From assembly GCA_052400625.1 (NCBI GenBank), contig JBQTGH010000012.1: 64,000 bases of DNA; one strand, written 5' to 3'. Position 1 is the stretch's first letter; every line of letters starts with the position of its first letter. The stretch comes from Thermophagus sp052400625. GTDB taxonomy: Bacteria > Bacteroidota > Bacteroidia > Bacteroidales > Marinilabiliaceae. The position numbers and the translations under genes were made by a program. The notes under the pieces are model-generated. The model did no database searches and was not told the DNA's origin. It saw nothing but the letters and a program-made list of their open reading frames with translations. This document shows positions 38,801 to 48,047 of this stretch, in pieces.

Positions 38801-39948
38801 ATGATTGTGGTATTCTTTGAGAAATTGGAAATTTTTAATATCCCGTCACCTTTTGTTCCTATCCAAAGGTTGCTTTCTTTATCTAAATATAGGGCACGAA
38901 TAGGTTTCGAAATACGATCATAGAAATTATTAAAAGTTATGGATTTAACAGTATATGGGTCTGACGAGCATAAATATACCCCCTGGCCATCTGTACCCAC
39001 CCAAACAATGTCTTGAAATTTGTCTTTAAGCAGGCAAAAAATTCCTGATTTTATTCCAAGTTCATATTTTTCATACATGCCAAATCGACTTAAAGAGGGC
39101 TCTAGTTGTATCAAACCATTTGTTTTGAATCCAATAAAGAAGTTATTGTTGTGTTTTACAATAGAGCTTATTTCTCCTTTGGAAGAGATTTCGGTCGTCA
39201 AATTTGTTATAAAACGAGTGGTATTATTTAATAGATTATATTCGAAAAAATCGAAATTGCGATCGATAAAATAGACCATATCATTTTCATGGCTCGCAAA
39301 TAATAATCCTGTTTTGTGGAAGAATATTTTCAGAGGATCAAAAGTCACCTTTTCGTGATTATCAAATTTTATTTGATAGGTATCAACTCCTTCCGATTTG
39401 AAAACCCAAAGAATGTTGTTCGAATCGATGTTGACATTCAGTATTGTATCCGCCGGATTATAGTTGAGTGAAAATTTTCTGAAATCATTAAGTGATGGGA
39501 TGTAGTAAAAAATTTCATTTTTAAGAAGAACGAAGAAATTATTGTCGTTGGTTTTAATTAGATGGTTTTTTTCTTTAAAATTGTCATAATATTCAATAAT
39601 ACCTGTGGCTCTGTTCAATTTATTTAAACCGTAATTGGTTTGGATCCAGAAAATATTGTCATGCGTTTCGATTAAGCTTTCAATCAGGTTTCCCGAAAGG
39701 CTGTTAGAAAGGCTTGAGGGTTTAAAAGTTTGAATGCTTTGTCCGTCATAAACATTTAGTCCGTCACAGGTGCCTAACCACATATATCCTTGATGATCCT
39801 GACACATTGAAAGTACTGCACTGTTTGATAACCCCGATTTATTTGATAATGTTTTGAAGTTGTAAGCCGCTGTTTTGGCAGATACTCCCAAAAGCAATAG
39901 CAGACCTATTATTTTGAGGTGAAAGTTTTGGTGGTGGGATGTTTTCAT
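35863..39948 (-). CDS. Hybrid two-component system regulator (HTCS) 3
   Basis: This 1361-aa sensor has the same plan as HTCS2. I start at ATG 39948, giving a signal segment with LKIIGLLLLLGVSAKTAA; the frame continues to 40068 without signal character. Propeller repeats lie at about 30-655, Y_Y_Y about 695-775 and a membrane helix about 782-803. HisKA has H839 (HELCTP), and the ATPase G1 box is NTGKG (983-987). The receiver has D1150 and K1202, and an AraC-type HTH fills about 1262-1350. The receiver reads DILMQTLDG, so the proline that normally follows the DxxM is glutamine. It diverges from susC of PUL B across a 753-bp gap, the standard position for the regulator of that locus. Confidence 0.93.
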   Translation of the reverse strand: MKTSHHQNFHLKIIGLLLLLGVSAKTAAYNFKTLSNKSGLSNSAVLSMCQDHQGYMWLGTCDGLNVYDGQSIQTFKPSSLSNSLSGNLIESLIETHDNIFWIQTNYGLNKLNRATGIIEYYDNFKEKNHLIKTNDNNFFVLLKNEIFYYIPSLNDFRKFSLNYNPADTILNVNIDSNNILWVFKSEGVDTYQIKFDNHEKVTFDPLKIFFHKTGLLFASHENDMVYFIDRNFDFFEYNLLNNTTRFITNLTTEISSKGEISSIVKHNNNFFIGFKTNGLIQLEPSLSRFGMYEKYELGIKSGIFCLLKDKFQDIVWVGTDGQGVYLCSSDPYTVKSITFNNFYDRISKPIRALYLDKESNLWIGTKGDGILKISNFSKNTTIIDEQISHFASSNSLLKNNSVYAFEKSKKDILWIGHDEGLNYYSYKERKIKDIHLNINNNPIRYIHSICELNDTTLWMASVGEGIFRAIVSGTPDDPHIKNVKQITIQDGEFSANYFFTLYKENDTILWFGNRGYGAYRINTNTMKLESMKFGTHNNNKTLDDVFSMNIDKNNNYWFGTSFGLVKLYQGNKQVFNENNGFPNNTIHGMLQDSNNNLWLSTNQGIIRFDTKLETFQIYNQNTGLEVIEFSDGAYFKDLNSGDLLFGGINGLVTISKNERISHEKYVPKILFNDLTIFGKKFNINDFYDESRNSIQLKYHQNFFSIKLTAIDFINSNNYSFYYKLEGLNDNWIENGKSNIVSFTNIPPGHYTLHTKFRNLISNVSSDVASLKITIVPPWYRKNIAFVIYFIVYALLVFFTFRLIKKWYRLKNMALEAKMNENKKEELYESKLQFFTNITHELCTPLALIQGPCEKILSYPKVDHQIKKYASLIKNNSGKLNALIQELIEFRRIDTDNKTIKVESLPISNLTEEIASSFSDMAESKNISFVYNIDKNITWNSDRSCYTKILNNLIANAFKYTNINGSVEINLSIEKDNLNLYVLNTGKGIKEEKIPLIFDRYKILDEFEGLNDGRFPSRNGLGLAICHSMTQLLGGNISVTSIPHKQTQFKVTLPQLEVNQENSDPATANDQRQPIPPLHATDVKSTIAFREQNKPKHQKSDSTVLIIDDDEEMLWFLSDLFSDSFNVIKMTSAVDALDYLGKYQVDLIITDILMQTLDGISFTKSIKQNKLLAHIPVILLSAVNSPDYQVKGIEAGADLYLSKPFNINYLLEIANRFLAREETLKDYYNSIFSSIELEEGNFLKKDDKDFFIKVLNSIESNITDPNLSAETISSLMGFSKRNLYRRLKQVTDKSVMELIKEYRFKKVEKLLISTKMSVDEIMFKTGFHNRGHFYKSFKQKYAKTPKEYRNFHQKSFENNKVD

Positions 39949-39977
39949 TGCCAATATTAGCTTAAAAGTGAGAAATG

Positions 39978-39985
39978 CAAAAATA
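39978..39985 (-). promoter_or_regulatory. TAnnTTTG -7 box for HTCS3
   Basis: On the minus strand TATTTTTG matches the consensus exactly, 29 bp before the HTCS3 ATG. The flanking string ACACATATTTTTGCATT is nearly repeated before the protease operon. No clear TTG about 19 bp upstream was found. Confidence 0.35.
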
Positions 39986-40701
39986 TGTGTTTTTTTATAA
40001 AATGAAAGGATTGGGGACTCGTAATATTTTTCAGAAATTAAGTTTTTAATCGTACATACGTCTTGCATCTTTTGGGTTTTGTTAATCCTTCCAATGGTTA
40101 TTTTTCTTCGATGTGGTTTGGATGTTCGGGTTTTGGAAAAGATTGAAATACAGGGTGAAATGGGGCGTTTGATCGGCGTGAAATGAAAGTATGTTTTTGT
40201 GCCAAATTTATACGGTTTAGGGTCGGTGGCACTATCGTGTACATTAATGTCCCTCGAACGTACCTTGGGGGATATTGATTAGTATAATTTTGTATTTGAA
40301 AAAGTGTAATCAATAGATAAAAAGTGTTTTTGGGTTTTGAGGTCTTATAGAAAAGTCTTGCTTCACATAATATTTGAAAGGGATTTTTAAAAATACATTA
40401 TGCAAAGGGTTAGTAAATCAGTATTAAGGACGGGATTGGTTCGATGGTGGTAATCTGGTGAAATTCATCAACCTTGAATGCTTGGAAAACCATTCTTTTA
40501 ATTTTTTAGCTGGAATCAACTTTTATCGATATTAAATTATGACAAAAATAAAAGACAGATATTTTAACACATCTTAATGATGAAAATCTTTAAGATTGGA
40601 TTATTACAAGGTTAATAAATTCTTTAGAAAATGAGGAATTTAATCACTGGAAAAAGTATTGGAATGAACATGAATAGAATTAGTTTTAATAAAAAAGTCA
40701 A
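39986..40701. promoter_or_regulatory. Divergent control region between HTCS3 and susC of PUL B
   Basis: About 700 bp without a credible gene. On the plus strand TTG (40265-40267) and TAATTTTG (40285-40292) are 17 bases apart and could be a promoter with a long leader. On the minus strand TAAATTTG lies at 40203-40210. A 10-base palindrome ACATTAATGT is at 40241-40250. Near susC, ATATTTTAAC (40559-40568) repeats one arm of the inverted repeat before the PUL A susC. It is followed by ATCTTAA and TTAAGAT (40571-40577, 40590-40596) as an inverted pair. These are candidate regulator sites; none is proven. Confidence 0.35.
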
Positions 40702-43700
40702 ATGATTATGATGAGATACAAAAGGCTTTGCACAAAGCTATGTACATTGGGAACATTGATTTTTGCTATGGCAATTGGAGGGTTAGAGCCTGCTTTTGCT
40801 GATGGTGGAAACGTTAGGTATCCCGGGTTGAATCAGCAAAATGATTTGAAAAAGGAAATATCGGGTATGGTAAAGGATGAGCTGGGGCCACTGGTCGGAG
40901 TTGCCATATATATTGAAGGTACAAATGAAGGTACGTTATCCGATGCGAATGGCCATTTTCAAATGGAGGTGACCTTAGGCACAGAACTGACGATATCCTA
41001 TGTGGGATATGAAGATCAAACCATTACTGTTGGAGACGATAATTATTATGAAATTCTGTTGAAGGCAAGTTCAGAGTTGTTGGATGAAATTGTTGTGGTT
41101 GGGTACGGGACTGCCAAAAGAGGAGATCTTATTGGTGCCGTGGATCAGGTGCAGGCAAAAGCAGTTGAAGGGAGACCGGTCGCCAATCTTACCCAGGCCT
41201 TACAGGGGACCTCACCCAGTTTGGTTATTCAGCAGCGTAGCATGAATCCAAATAGCAACTCCATGAATATTAACATTAGGGGAATTAGTACACTTAATAA
41301 TAATGATCCTTTGTTAGTAATTGACGGTATGGTTGCGGATCATGTTGGAAGTATGAATGAGTTGAATCCCAACGATATTGAAAGTGTTTCCATCTTGAAA
41401 GATGCAGGTAGTGCAGCCATATACGGATCAAGATCGGCCAATGGGGTTATTTTGATAACAACCAAAAAAGGGAGCTTTAATATGGCCCCCGAAATAACGG
41501 TTAATGCCTCCACTGGTATTCAGATGCCGGATATTCTTTTAAAGCCATTGAAAGGCTATCAGAATGCCTTACTGAGAAATGATTCGTATGTGAATGCAGG
41601 ACTCAACCCGGTGTATTCGCCGGAGGAGATCGCAAGGTTTGCTGAAGGTGATAGCGAATGGGGGTTAGAGGCTGTAATGAAAAATGCACTTCAACAAAGT
41701 TATAATATTGGTATTCGGGGAGGGACTGAAAATATTTCCTACAATGTATCATTTGGATATTACGACCAGGAGAGTAACTACAAAGGTCAAGATTTTGGGA
41801 TCTCCCGATATAATTTTAGGACCAATGTTGTTTCTGAATTTGGGCGATTTAAACTCACGTCTGTTGTAGGATATAATAGAAATGAAAACCTTTCGGACAG
41901 AGGCGGATTATGGATCTCGGATGTAATGCGTGTTCCTACTTATAATACCTATGATATTTATCCGGATGAAGAGGGAAGGTATTATAATAACGAAATAACG
42001 AGTGGTGGTAATTTTCTTGCATCGTTAAAGCATGGGGGTAACACCAAAAATGACAATGACCATTTTCAGGGGATTGTTACAGGAGAGCTGCAAATTTTGG
42101 AAGGGTTGAAGGCGAAAGCTGTTTTAGGGTATGATCTGAAATCGGAGCATCGTTTAATAAAACGGAGATACTACCCGGTGTATGATTATCAGGATAGGGA
42201 TAAAATTGTAAATGAGGCAAGCTCCGAAGAATTCCACATTGAGGATTATAATGCCAAAACAACCATGCTGAACACTCAACTTCTTCTGGAATACAATCGC
42301 ACCTTTAATGAGGTACATAAAATTACAGGGTTGTTCGGCCAGACTTCCGAATCCATTAGACGAGAAAGTAATGAGATTAGACGTCATTATGTAGATCCGG
42401 ATCTTTATCAGGATACAGACAATACCATTTATGATCCCGGAAGTTATAATACGCCTAATGGCTTTTCAGAAAGAGCCTTGTACTCGTGGTTGGGACGCTT
42501 TGGATATACTTATATGGATAAGTATTATCTGGAGATAAGCGGTCGATACGATGGTTCCTCTCGCTTTACCAAGGATCAACGATGGGGCTTTTTTCCGTCT
42601 GCCTCATTGGGTTGGAGACTTTCCAATGAAGAGTTCTTTTCCTTCTGGAGTGATCGGTTTGGTGATTTGAGGGTGAGAGGTTCTTATGGTCTTTTGGGAA
42701 GTCAATCTGTATCGGATTATCAGTATTTGACCACCTATACAATTTATAACAACCAATATGGGTTCAACAATCAATCCGTTACAGGAACAGGATATACTTA
42801 CGGGAATGAGTTATTAACCTGGGAAAATACGGCGACATTTGATATTGGGGTAGATGCTACATTTTTTAATAACAAACTATCCGTATCCTATGATTACTTT
42901 AATAAATACACTACGGATATATTACTTACCCCCCAAACACCCAGTACCTTGGGAGGCGCAGTGCCGAAAGCGAATATTGGAGAAATGAGAAACTTGGGAT
43001 GGGAGTTAACTGTCAATTATCGGCTTTACCATGGTGAATTTTCTCATTTTTTTGGATTTAATCTAGGGGATTCATTCAATAAAGTAATGAAGTATGGCGA
43101 TCAGGATATTGCCAGATCTGATGAAATAGAGCGTATTATTCGGGAAGGAGTACCTCTTTATAGTTACTATGGCTACAAAACAGACGGGTTATTTCAAACC
43201 TTGGAAGAAATCAGCAATTCTGCCCTTCCTTTAGGCGCTTCTGTTCAGCCTGGAGATGTAAAGTATGTGGACCGAAACAAAGATGGTGTAATCGATGATA
43301 ACGATCGTTATATTTTAGGCAATGCGTTCCCTCGCTATACCTTCGGATTTAGCTATAACATGAATTGGCGAGGCATTGATGTAGATATGCTTTGGCAGGG
43401 CGTTGGCAAACGGGATATGGCCCTTAGGGGAGAAATGATTGAACCCTTTCATGGCAGTTATTATTATGTAATGTTTGAGCATCAACTGGATTATTGGAGC
43501 CCCGGTAATACGGATGCTAATTATCCCAGATTGGTAAACAGTGCATCACCGTCGTACTCCAATAATTATAGTCACTCTTCAGATCGTAACATCTACGATG
43601 CAGCCTACCTACGCTTAAAAAATATTCAAATTGGATATTCGTTGCCACAAAATATAACCAGCAAAATGGGAATAGAACAGATCCGGATTTATGCCAGCGG

Positions 43701-43848
43701 TCAAAATTTGTTGACTTTAACCAAGAATCGTTTTATCGATCCGGAATCTTCTGAGTTTGGAAACAGCATGAATGCAGGTGGTGCAAATAGCGGCCGTAAT
43801 TATCCCACATTGAAGTATTATGGTGGCGGTATTGAAGTGAAATTTTAA
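40702..43848 (+). CDS. SusC-like TonB-dependent transporter (PUL B, first pair)
   Basis: This is the outer-membrane importer of alpha-mannan fragments, 1048 aa. The signal region is in the first 34 residues (LGTLIFAMAIGGLEPAFA). ATGs at 40702, 40708 and 40711 are all possible starts. A carboxypeptidase-D-like domain (about 50-130, KDELGPLVGVAIYIEGT) leads to LDEIVVVGYGTAKRGD. A plug with INIRGISTLNNNDPLLVIDG and AAIYGSRSANGVILITTK follows, then the barrel with an aromatic last residue (GGIEVKF). The susD starts 26 bp downstream, then susE and GH76. It diverges from HTCS3. The substrate is inferred from the GH76/GH125 genes in the same run. Confidence 0.95.
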   Translation: MIMMRYKRLCTKLCTLGTLIFAMAIGGLEPAFADGGNVRYPGLNQQNDLKKEISGMVKDELGPLVGVAIYIEGTNEGTLSDANGHFQMEVTLGTELTISYVGYEDQTITVGDDNYYEILLKASSELLDEIVVVGYGTAKRGDLIGAVDQVQAKAVEGRPVANLTQALQGTSPSLVIQQRSMNPNSNSMNINIRGISTLNNNDPLLVIDGMVADHVGSMNELNPNDIESVSILKDAGSAAIYGSRSANGVILITTKKGSFNMAPEITVNASTGIQMPDILLKPLKGYQNALLRNDSYVNAGLNPVYSPEEIARFAEGDSEWGLEAVMKNALQQSYNIGIRGGTENISYNVSFGYYDQESNYKGQDFGISRYNFRTNVVSEFGRFKLTSVVGYNRNENLSDRGGLWISDVMRVPTYNTYDIYPDEEGRYYNNEITSGGNFLASLKHGGNTKNDNDHFQGIVTGELQILEGLKAKAVLGYDLKSEHRLIKRRYYPVYDYQDRDKIVNEASSEEFHIEDYNAKTTMLNTQLLLEYNRTFNEVHKITGLFGQTSESIRRESNEIRRHYVDPDLYQDTDNTIYDPGSYNTPNGFSERALYSWLGRFGYTYMDKYYLEISGRYDGSSRFTKDQRWGFFPSASLGWRLSNEEFFSFWSDRFGDLRVRGSYGLLGSQSVSDYQYLTTYTIYNNQYGFNNQSVTGTGYTYGNELLTWENTATFDIGVDATFFNNKLSVSYDYFNKYTTDILLTPQTPSTLGGAVPKANIGEMRNLGWELTVNYRLYHGEFSHFFGFNLGDSFNKVMKYGDQDIARSDEIERIIREGVPLYSYYGYKTDGLFQTLEEISNSALPLGASVQPGDVKYVDRNKDGVIDDNDRYILGNAFPRYTFGFSYNMNWRGIDVDMLWQGVGKRDMALRGEMIEPFHGSYYYVMFEHQLDYWSPGNTDANYPRLVNSASPSYSNNYSHSSDRNIYDAAYLRLKNIQIGYSLPQNITSKMGIEQIRIYASGQNLLTLTKNRFIDPESSEFGNSMNAGGANSGRNYPTLKYYGGGIEVKF

Positions 43849-43874
43849 TTAAATAGATATAAAATATTGGAGAT

Positions 43875-45497
43875 ATGAAACCAGTATTATTCAAAAATAC
43901 GACATGGAGTTTGCTTTTTCTATTGATTTTGTCGGGGGGATGCGTCAAACTGGACGTGGCTCCTGCAGATCAGTTTACAGATGAAACCTATTGGACATCA
44001 GCAGAGAAAGCAGCCTCTTTATTAAATATTGCCTACCGACAAATGAATAATCCAGGAAGGGTTTTTCGTGATGAAAGATTAAGTGATAATCTTTATAATG
44101 GGTATGGCAATGATGATGTTAGGGTAATAAGCAATGGACAAGCCAATGCATCTACTTCACTTTTCAACAATGTGTGGAGTGATTGTTATTCAGGAATTAA
44201 AACAACCCATACCTTTTTGGCGAATATTGATCGGGTTGATATGGATGAGTCTTTGAGAAACAGAATGATGGCAGAGGCAAGGTTTATTCGTGCTTTCTTG
44301 TTTTTTCAACTGACCAATTGGTATGGGAATGTCCCCTTCTTTACCCAAGATATTGATTTGGAAACGGCTAAAACCATTTATCCCACATCCCAAAGTGAAA
44401 TCGTAGCTTGGATTCATGAAGAATTGGAAGATATTGCAGAAATTCTTCCAACTAAGGATGAATATGCAGAGGAAGATCGTGGAAGGATAACCTGTGGTGC
44501 TGCCATAGCTTTTAATGCCAGAGTTGCTCTGAATTTCAATGAATTTGAACTCGTTAAAGAATATACCGACAAATTGGTAAATAGTGCAGAATATGGCTCA
44601 TATTCTTTGTTTCCCAATTATCAGGAGTTGTTTTATAAAAAGAATGAATATAACGAAGAAATCATTCTTGATATACAATATGTACCGGAAGATCGTACTT
44701 GGGGCGAAATATCCCGTTATGTCCCATTCAGTCTTCCGAATGTGCAGTTTACTCAGGCATGTCCAACGCAAAGCCTAATTGATTCCTATTTAATGAAGGA
44801 TGGCAGCCGATGGAACGAAACAAAAGATCCTTATGAAGACAGAGATCCACGGATGGACATGACCATCGTTCGTCATAATAGCACAATAACCACCAAGGAC
44901 GATATAACCTATACGGTAAATGTGGATCCAAATGATTCTGAAAATAATAGCAATGATCGCATTGGCAGGGAGAATGGGACTCAAACGGGATATTTCTACC
45001 GTAAATATTATGATCCTAACCCCGAGGCTTGGACTGCTGGAACCTCTTGGAGTTGCAATATCAATTTCGTTACGCTTCGTTTTGCGGATGTGTTGCTCAT
45101 GTATGCAGAGGCCATAAATGAACTGGGAGAGATGGATGCTGCCGTTTGGGATAAGACCATTAAGGTTCTTCGTCAACGTGCCGGCTTTGACAATACGCCT
45201 TTGGCACTGGATTTTCCGGGTGGAAGTCAGGAAGAACTTAGGGCAATTATCAGAAATGAACGAAGGGTAGAACTAGCCCTGGAAGGTTCCCGCGTATATG
45301 ATATTCGTCGATGGAGAACTGCCGAGGTGGTTTTGAATGAGCCTTACCGTGGTGCCAAATTCGATATGAGTAGTGGAAATTTGGATTATTACAACTATGA
45401 AACAGGAAGCTTTAATAAGGATCGCGATTATCTGTGGGCGATTCCCCGGCAGCAGAATATCATCAATCCAAACTTAGGGCAAAATCCAGGATATTAG
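43875..45497 (+). CDS. SusD/RagB-family lipoprotein (PUL B, first pair)
   Basis: This is the surface glycan-binding partner of the SusC encoded 26 bp upstream, 540 aa, a normal length. The signal ends ILSGGC (C23). Family blocks are present in order: FTDETYWTSAEKAASLLNIAY near the N-terminus, MMAEARFIRAFLFFQLTNWYGNVPFF (helical repeat), and RNERRVELALEGSRVYDIRRWR near the C-terminus, ending LGQNPGY. The residues after C23 (VKLD) are not strongly acidic, but SusD proteins reach the surface in complex with SusC. It probably holds alpha-mannan chains for import. Confidence 0.95.
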   Translation: MKPVLFKNTTWSLLFLLILSGGCVKLDVAPADQFTDETYWTSAEKAASLLNIAYRQMNNPGRVFRDERLSDNLYNGYGNDDVRVISNGQANASTSLFNNVWSDCYSGIKTTHTFLANIDRVDMDESLRNRMMAEARFIRAFLFFQLTNWYGNVPFFTQDIDLETAKTIYPTSQSEIVAWIHEELEDIAEILPTKDEYAEEDRGRITCGAAIAFNARVALNFNEFELVKEYTDKLVNSAEYGSYSLFPNYQELFYKKNEYNEEIILDIQYVPEDRTWGEISRYVPFSLPNVQFTQACPTQSLIDSYLMKDGSRWNETKDPYEDRDPRMDMTIVRHNSTITTKDDITYTVNVDPNDSENNSNDRIGRENGTQTGYFYRKYYDPNPEAWTAGTSWSCNINFVTLRFADVLLMYAEAINELGEMDAAVWDKTIKVLRQRAGFDNTPLALDFPGGSQEELRAIIRNERRVELALEGSRVYDIRRWRTAEVVLNEPYRGAKFDMSSGNLDYYNYETGSFNKDRDYLWAIPRQQNIINPNLGQNPGY

Positions 45498-45589
45498 GGT
45501 TTTGGTGTGATTGTGTTAATCCGTATGTGAGGATCAATGATTAATTTATTATTGGAATAATTCAAACGTTTATATTAAAATAATTGACA

Positions 45590-46738
45590 ATGAAAACTAA
45601 AATTATATTAGCTTTTTTTTCTCTTTTCCTTTTAGTGTCAGTCTTTTTTGTCGGCTGCAGCGAGGATGAACAATTTAAAAATGTAACAGTCACAGCCGTA
45701 GAGAAGCTGTATGAACCGGAAAACGAAAAATATACTGTGTTGCAACCATCCGGTAGTATGTATTTTGAATGGGCAAAAGCTTATGCGGAAGATAACAGCA
45801 TCGTTTATTATGAAGTTTTGTTTGATACTCAGAATGGAGATTTTTCTGATCCAATTTATATTGTTACATCTGATAATAAAGGGCTTGCCAATGGTGCCAC
45901 TATTACCCATAAAACCTTAAATGATATAGCTGCAAAAGCAGGTATTGAATTGGCGGAAGAGGGAATTTTGAAGTGGACGGTTCGTTCTAATCGGGGAATA
46001 AACTTTGAAGAGGCAATAGAATCAAGAACGATCACAGTAATTCGATTAAACAGTATCAATGATCTTGAAGGTGCCGATTTGTTTATTGCAGGAGAAGGTT
46101 CGGAGGAAGGTCAGATGGTAAAACCCACGGAAGAAGTAGGTGTTTACCAGATCTATACCAGTCTGGTCGCCGATAAGCCGTATTATTTTTACTCCGAATT
46201 AGGTGGAAAGCAGAGAACTTTTGTAGTAAATGAAGATCAGGTTTCGTTTAAAGAAACCTATTCCACACCGGAAGGATCAAGCGTTTCAGAATCGGGTGTT
46301 TATCGCATTACCCTTGATTTTGAGTCCGCTTCTGCCAAGCTGGAAAAAATAAATAGCTTAGAGATTTATGTGTGTTGGACTCAAGCTCGTGAGGAATTTA
46401 CTTACGTTGGTGGAGGCATCTGGGAATTGCTGAATTATAATGTTCAACTGACATCCACCAGTTGGGGATTTGATGAACGTTATAAGTTTATTTTTGATGT
46501 AGATGGTCAAGAAGAGCACTGGGGCCAAGGGGATCCATTTTACGATCCTCGACCCAATATGGATCGCGAAGGTTATTTTGATCTGGTAGAAGTAGGAAGT
46601 GGCCAGTGGGATCGTCCTTTTAAATTTCCCAATGAACTTTGTGATGGGGCAGACTTGGATCGCTTTTTTACCGATATTGAAGTGTCGATGACCGCTGAAG
46701 GTAATTATACCCATGAATTTAGCAACATACACGAATAA
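45590..46738 (+). CDS. SusE-like surface glycan-binding lipoprotein
   Basis: This 382-aa lipoprotein starts at ATG 45590 (a TTG two codons earlier is less likely). The signal ends FFVGC (C23), followed by SEDE, a clear acidic surface-export tag. The first part is a SusE-type immunoglobulin-like domain (about 35-150; GSMYFEWAKAYAEDNSIVYYEVLFD). It is followed by beta domains that resemble the starch-binding-like repeats of SusE/SusF (about 155-382; DLFIAGEGSEEG, IYVCWTQ, YKFIFDVDGQEEHWGQ). It follows susC-susD by 92 bp and precedes GH76. The order susC-susD-susE-enzyme supports a surface mannan-binding role. It has no catalytic motif. Confidence 0.75.
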   Translation: MKTKIILAFFSLFLLVSVFFVGCSEDEQFKNVTVTAVEKLYEPENEKYTVLQPSGSMYFEWAKAYAEDNSIVYYEVLFDTQNGDFSDPIYIVTSDNKGLANGATITHKTLNDIAAKAGIELAEEGILKWTVRSNRGINFEEAIESRTITVIRLNSINDLEGADLFIAGEGSEEGQMVKPTEEVGVYQIYTSLVADKPYYFYSELGGKQRTFVVNEDQVSFKETYSTPEGSSVSESGVYRITLDFESASAKLEKINSLEIYVCWTQAREEFTYVGGGIWELLNYNVQLTSTSWGFDERYKFIFDVDGQEEHWGQGDPFYDPRPNMDREGYFDLVEVGSGQWDRPFKFPNELCDGADLDRFFTDIEVSMTAEGNYTHEFSNIHE

Positions 46739-46868
46739 TCAAAAAATTGAGAGTTCTCAAAATATCCCCCAAAAATGGCTGATTACCAGGGTTATTTTTG
46801 GAGTTTCTGATCCAACCAATTGGAGGATAAAATCGTATTTTGAGAACTCTTATGGAAAAATTAAGAAT

Positions 46869-48047
46869 ATGAAACAAGTATATTTTATATTAATAGTTCT
46901 TATTGTTGCCGCATGTGGTTCATATGAAGATAAATACATTGAAGTGAACCAATTTCCTGATTATTCCTGGGTGGCGGCTGCAGATAGTAGCTCTCCGGCT
47001 TTTTTTGACAGGTATTGGAATAGCAATCACTATTGTTTTAATAATACATTTGATGGTGCTATAACCTGGAATGACTACTGGCCAGAGGCACATGGACTGG
47101 ATGTATTGGTTGATGCCTATCTACGGACCGGGGAAGAGTGCTATAAAACAGCTATATATAATTTTTATGAAGGCGTGAAAGATAAGAATTGGTATGGCGA
47201 TACCTGGGAAAATGAATTCTATGATGATATGGGGTGGCATTGTCTGGCACATATGAGGGCTTATGATGCGACCCATGATGAGCGTTATAAAGAATCCTCC
47301 GAAGATTTGTGGTATTGGATTACCCAAGGATGGTCGGATTATCAAGGAGGTGGAATAAAATGGCGCAAACAATCCGACGAAGTGAAAGATGACAAAGGGA
47401 TCCCAGCTAATGGTCCTGCTGCCATTATCGCAGCGCGACGATATCAAAAATATCCCGACGAGGTTATTGACGGGTTGAATAATTTGGAATGGGCGATTAG
47501 AATCTACGAGTGGATGAAATACAACAGAACCGATTTGTCTTCGGGAAGGGTTTATGAGCATTTTGATAATACCAATGGAGATTATTCCTATGATGTTGGA
47601 ACTTTTATTGGTGCAGCCATTGAACTATATACCATTACTAAAGATGAGGTATATATGAGAGATGCCATAAAAGCTGCCAGATATCACATGAGTGCCAACA
47701 TCAATACCAATAACCGTGTTATGCGCGATTTCGGAGAACAGGCTAATAATGGAAATGGACATGATGTAAATCTGTTTAAAGGGATTTTTGTCCGGTATTT
47801 CACCTTATTGATTCAACAGCCCGATTTGCCCGAAAATGATAGGGACCGATTTATTTTATTTCTGGAGAATAATGCCAATTATTTATGGTCTTACGGAACA
47901 CAAAAGGAACCTGAAATAAAATTTAGTTACACCTGGTGGGAGACTCCAGGGGAGAGCGTTATATGGGGCGACTTGCGATCTGCCATTAGTGGAGCTACCA
48001 CGATAGAGGCAATGGCTCGGTTGGAAGAGGGCGGATTTCTGGATTAG
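46869..48047 (+). CDS. GH76 endo-alpha-1,6-mannanase, probably cell surface
   Basis: This 392-aa enzyme cuts the alpha-1,6-linked backbone of alpha-mannan by the retaining mechanism known for GH76. I start at ATG 46869, which gives a lipoprotein signal ending LIVAAC (C16); the frame opens at 46713 inside the previous gene. The residues after the cysteine (GSYEDKYIE) are acidic, which favours surface display. The alpha/alpha toroid shows the consecutive Asp pair in FYDDMGWHCLAHMRAYD (D119, D120), taken as nucleophile and acid/base by family position. GGGIKWRKQ and the NGPAAIIAARRY helix follow. It is encoded right after susE, as expected for the surface enzyme that starts mannan breakdown. Confidence 0.88.
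   Translation: MKQVYFILIVLIVAACGSYEDKYIEVNQFPDYSWVAAADSSSPAFFDRYWNSNHYCFNNTFDGAITWNDYWPEAHGLDVLVDAYLRTGEECYKTAIYNFYEGVKDKNWYGDTWENEFYDDMGWHCLAHMRAYDATHDERYKESSEDLWYWITQGWSDYQGGGIKWRKQSDEVKDDKGIPANGPAAIIAARRYQKYPDEVIDGLNNLEWAIRIYEWMKYNRTDLSSGRVYEHFDNTNGDYSYDVGTFIGAAIELYTITKDEVYMRDAIKAARYHMSANINTNNRVMRDFGEQANNGNGHDVNLFKGIFVRYFTLLIQQPDLPENDRDRFILFLENNANYLWSYGTQKEPEIKFSYTWWETPGESVIWGDLRSAISGATTIEAMARLEEGGFLD

Noticed and set aside
40241..40250. 10-base palindrome ACATTAATGT
   Set aside because: Short AT-rich palindromes occur by chance; it does not extend beyond 10 bases and is not repeated, so it is only mentioned with the control region.
40098..40313. 71-codon minus-strand ORF upstream of HTCS3
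   Set aside because: It lies in the divergent control region, overlaps promoter-like boxes and shows no family pattern.
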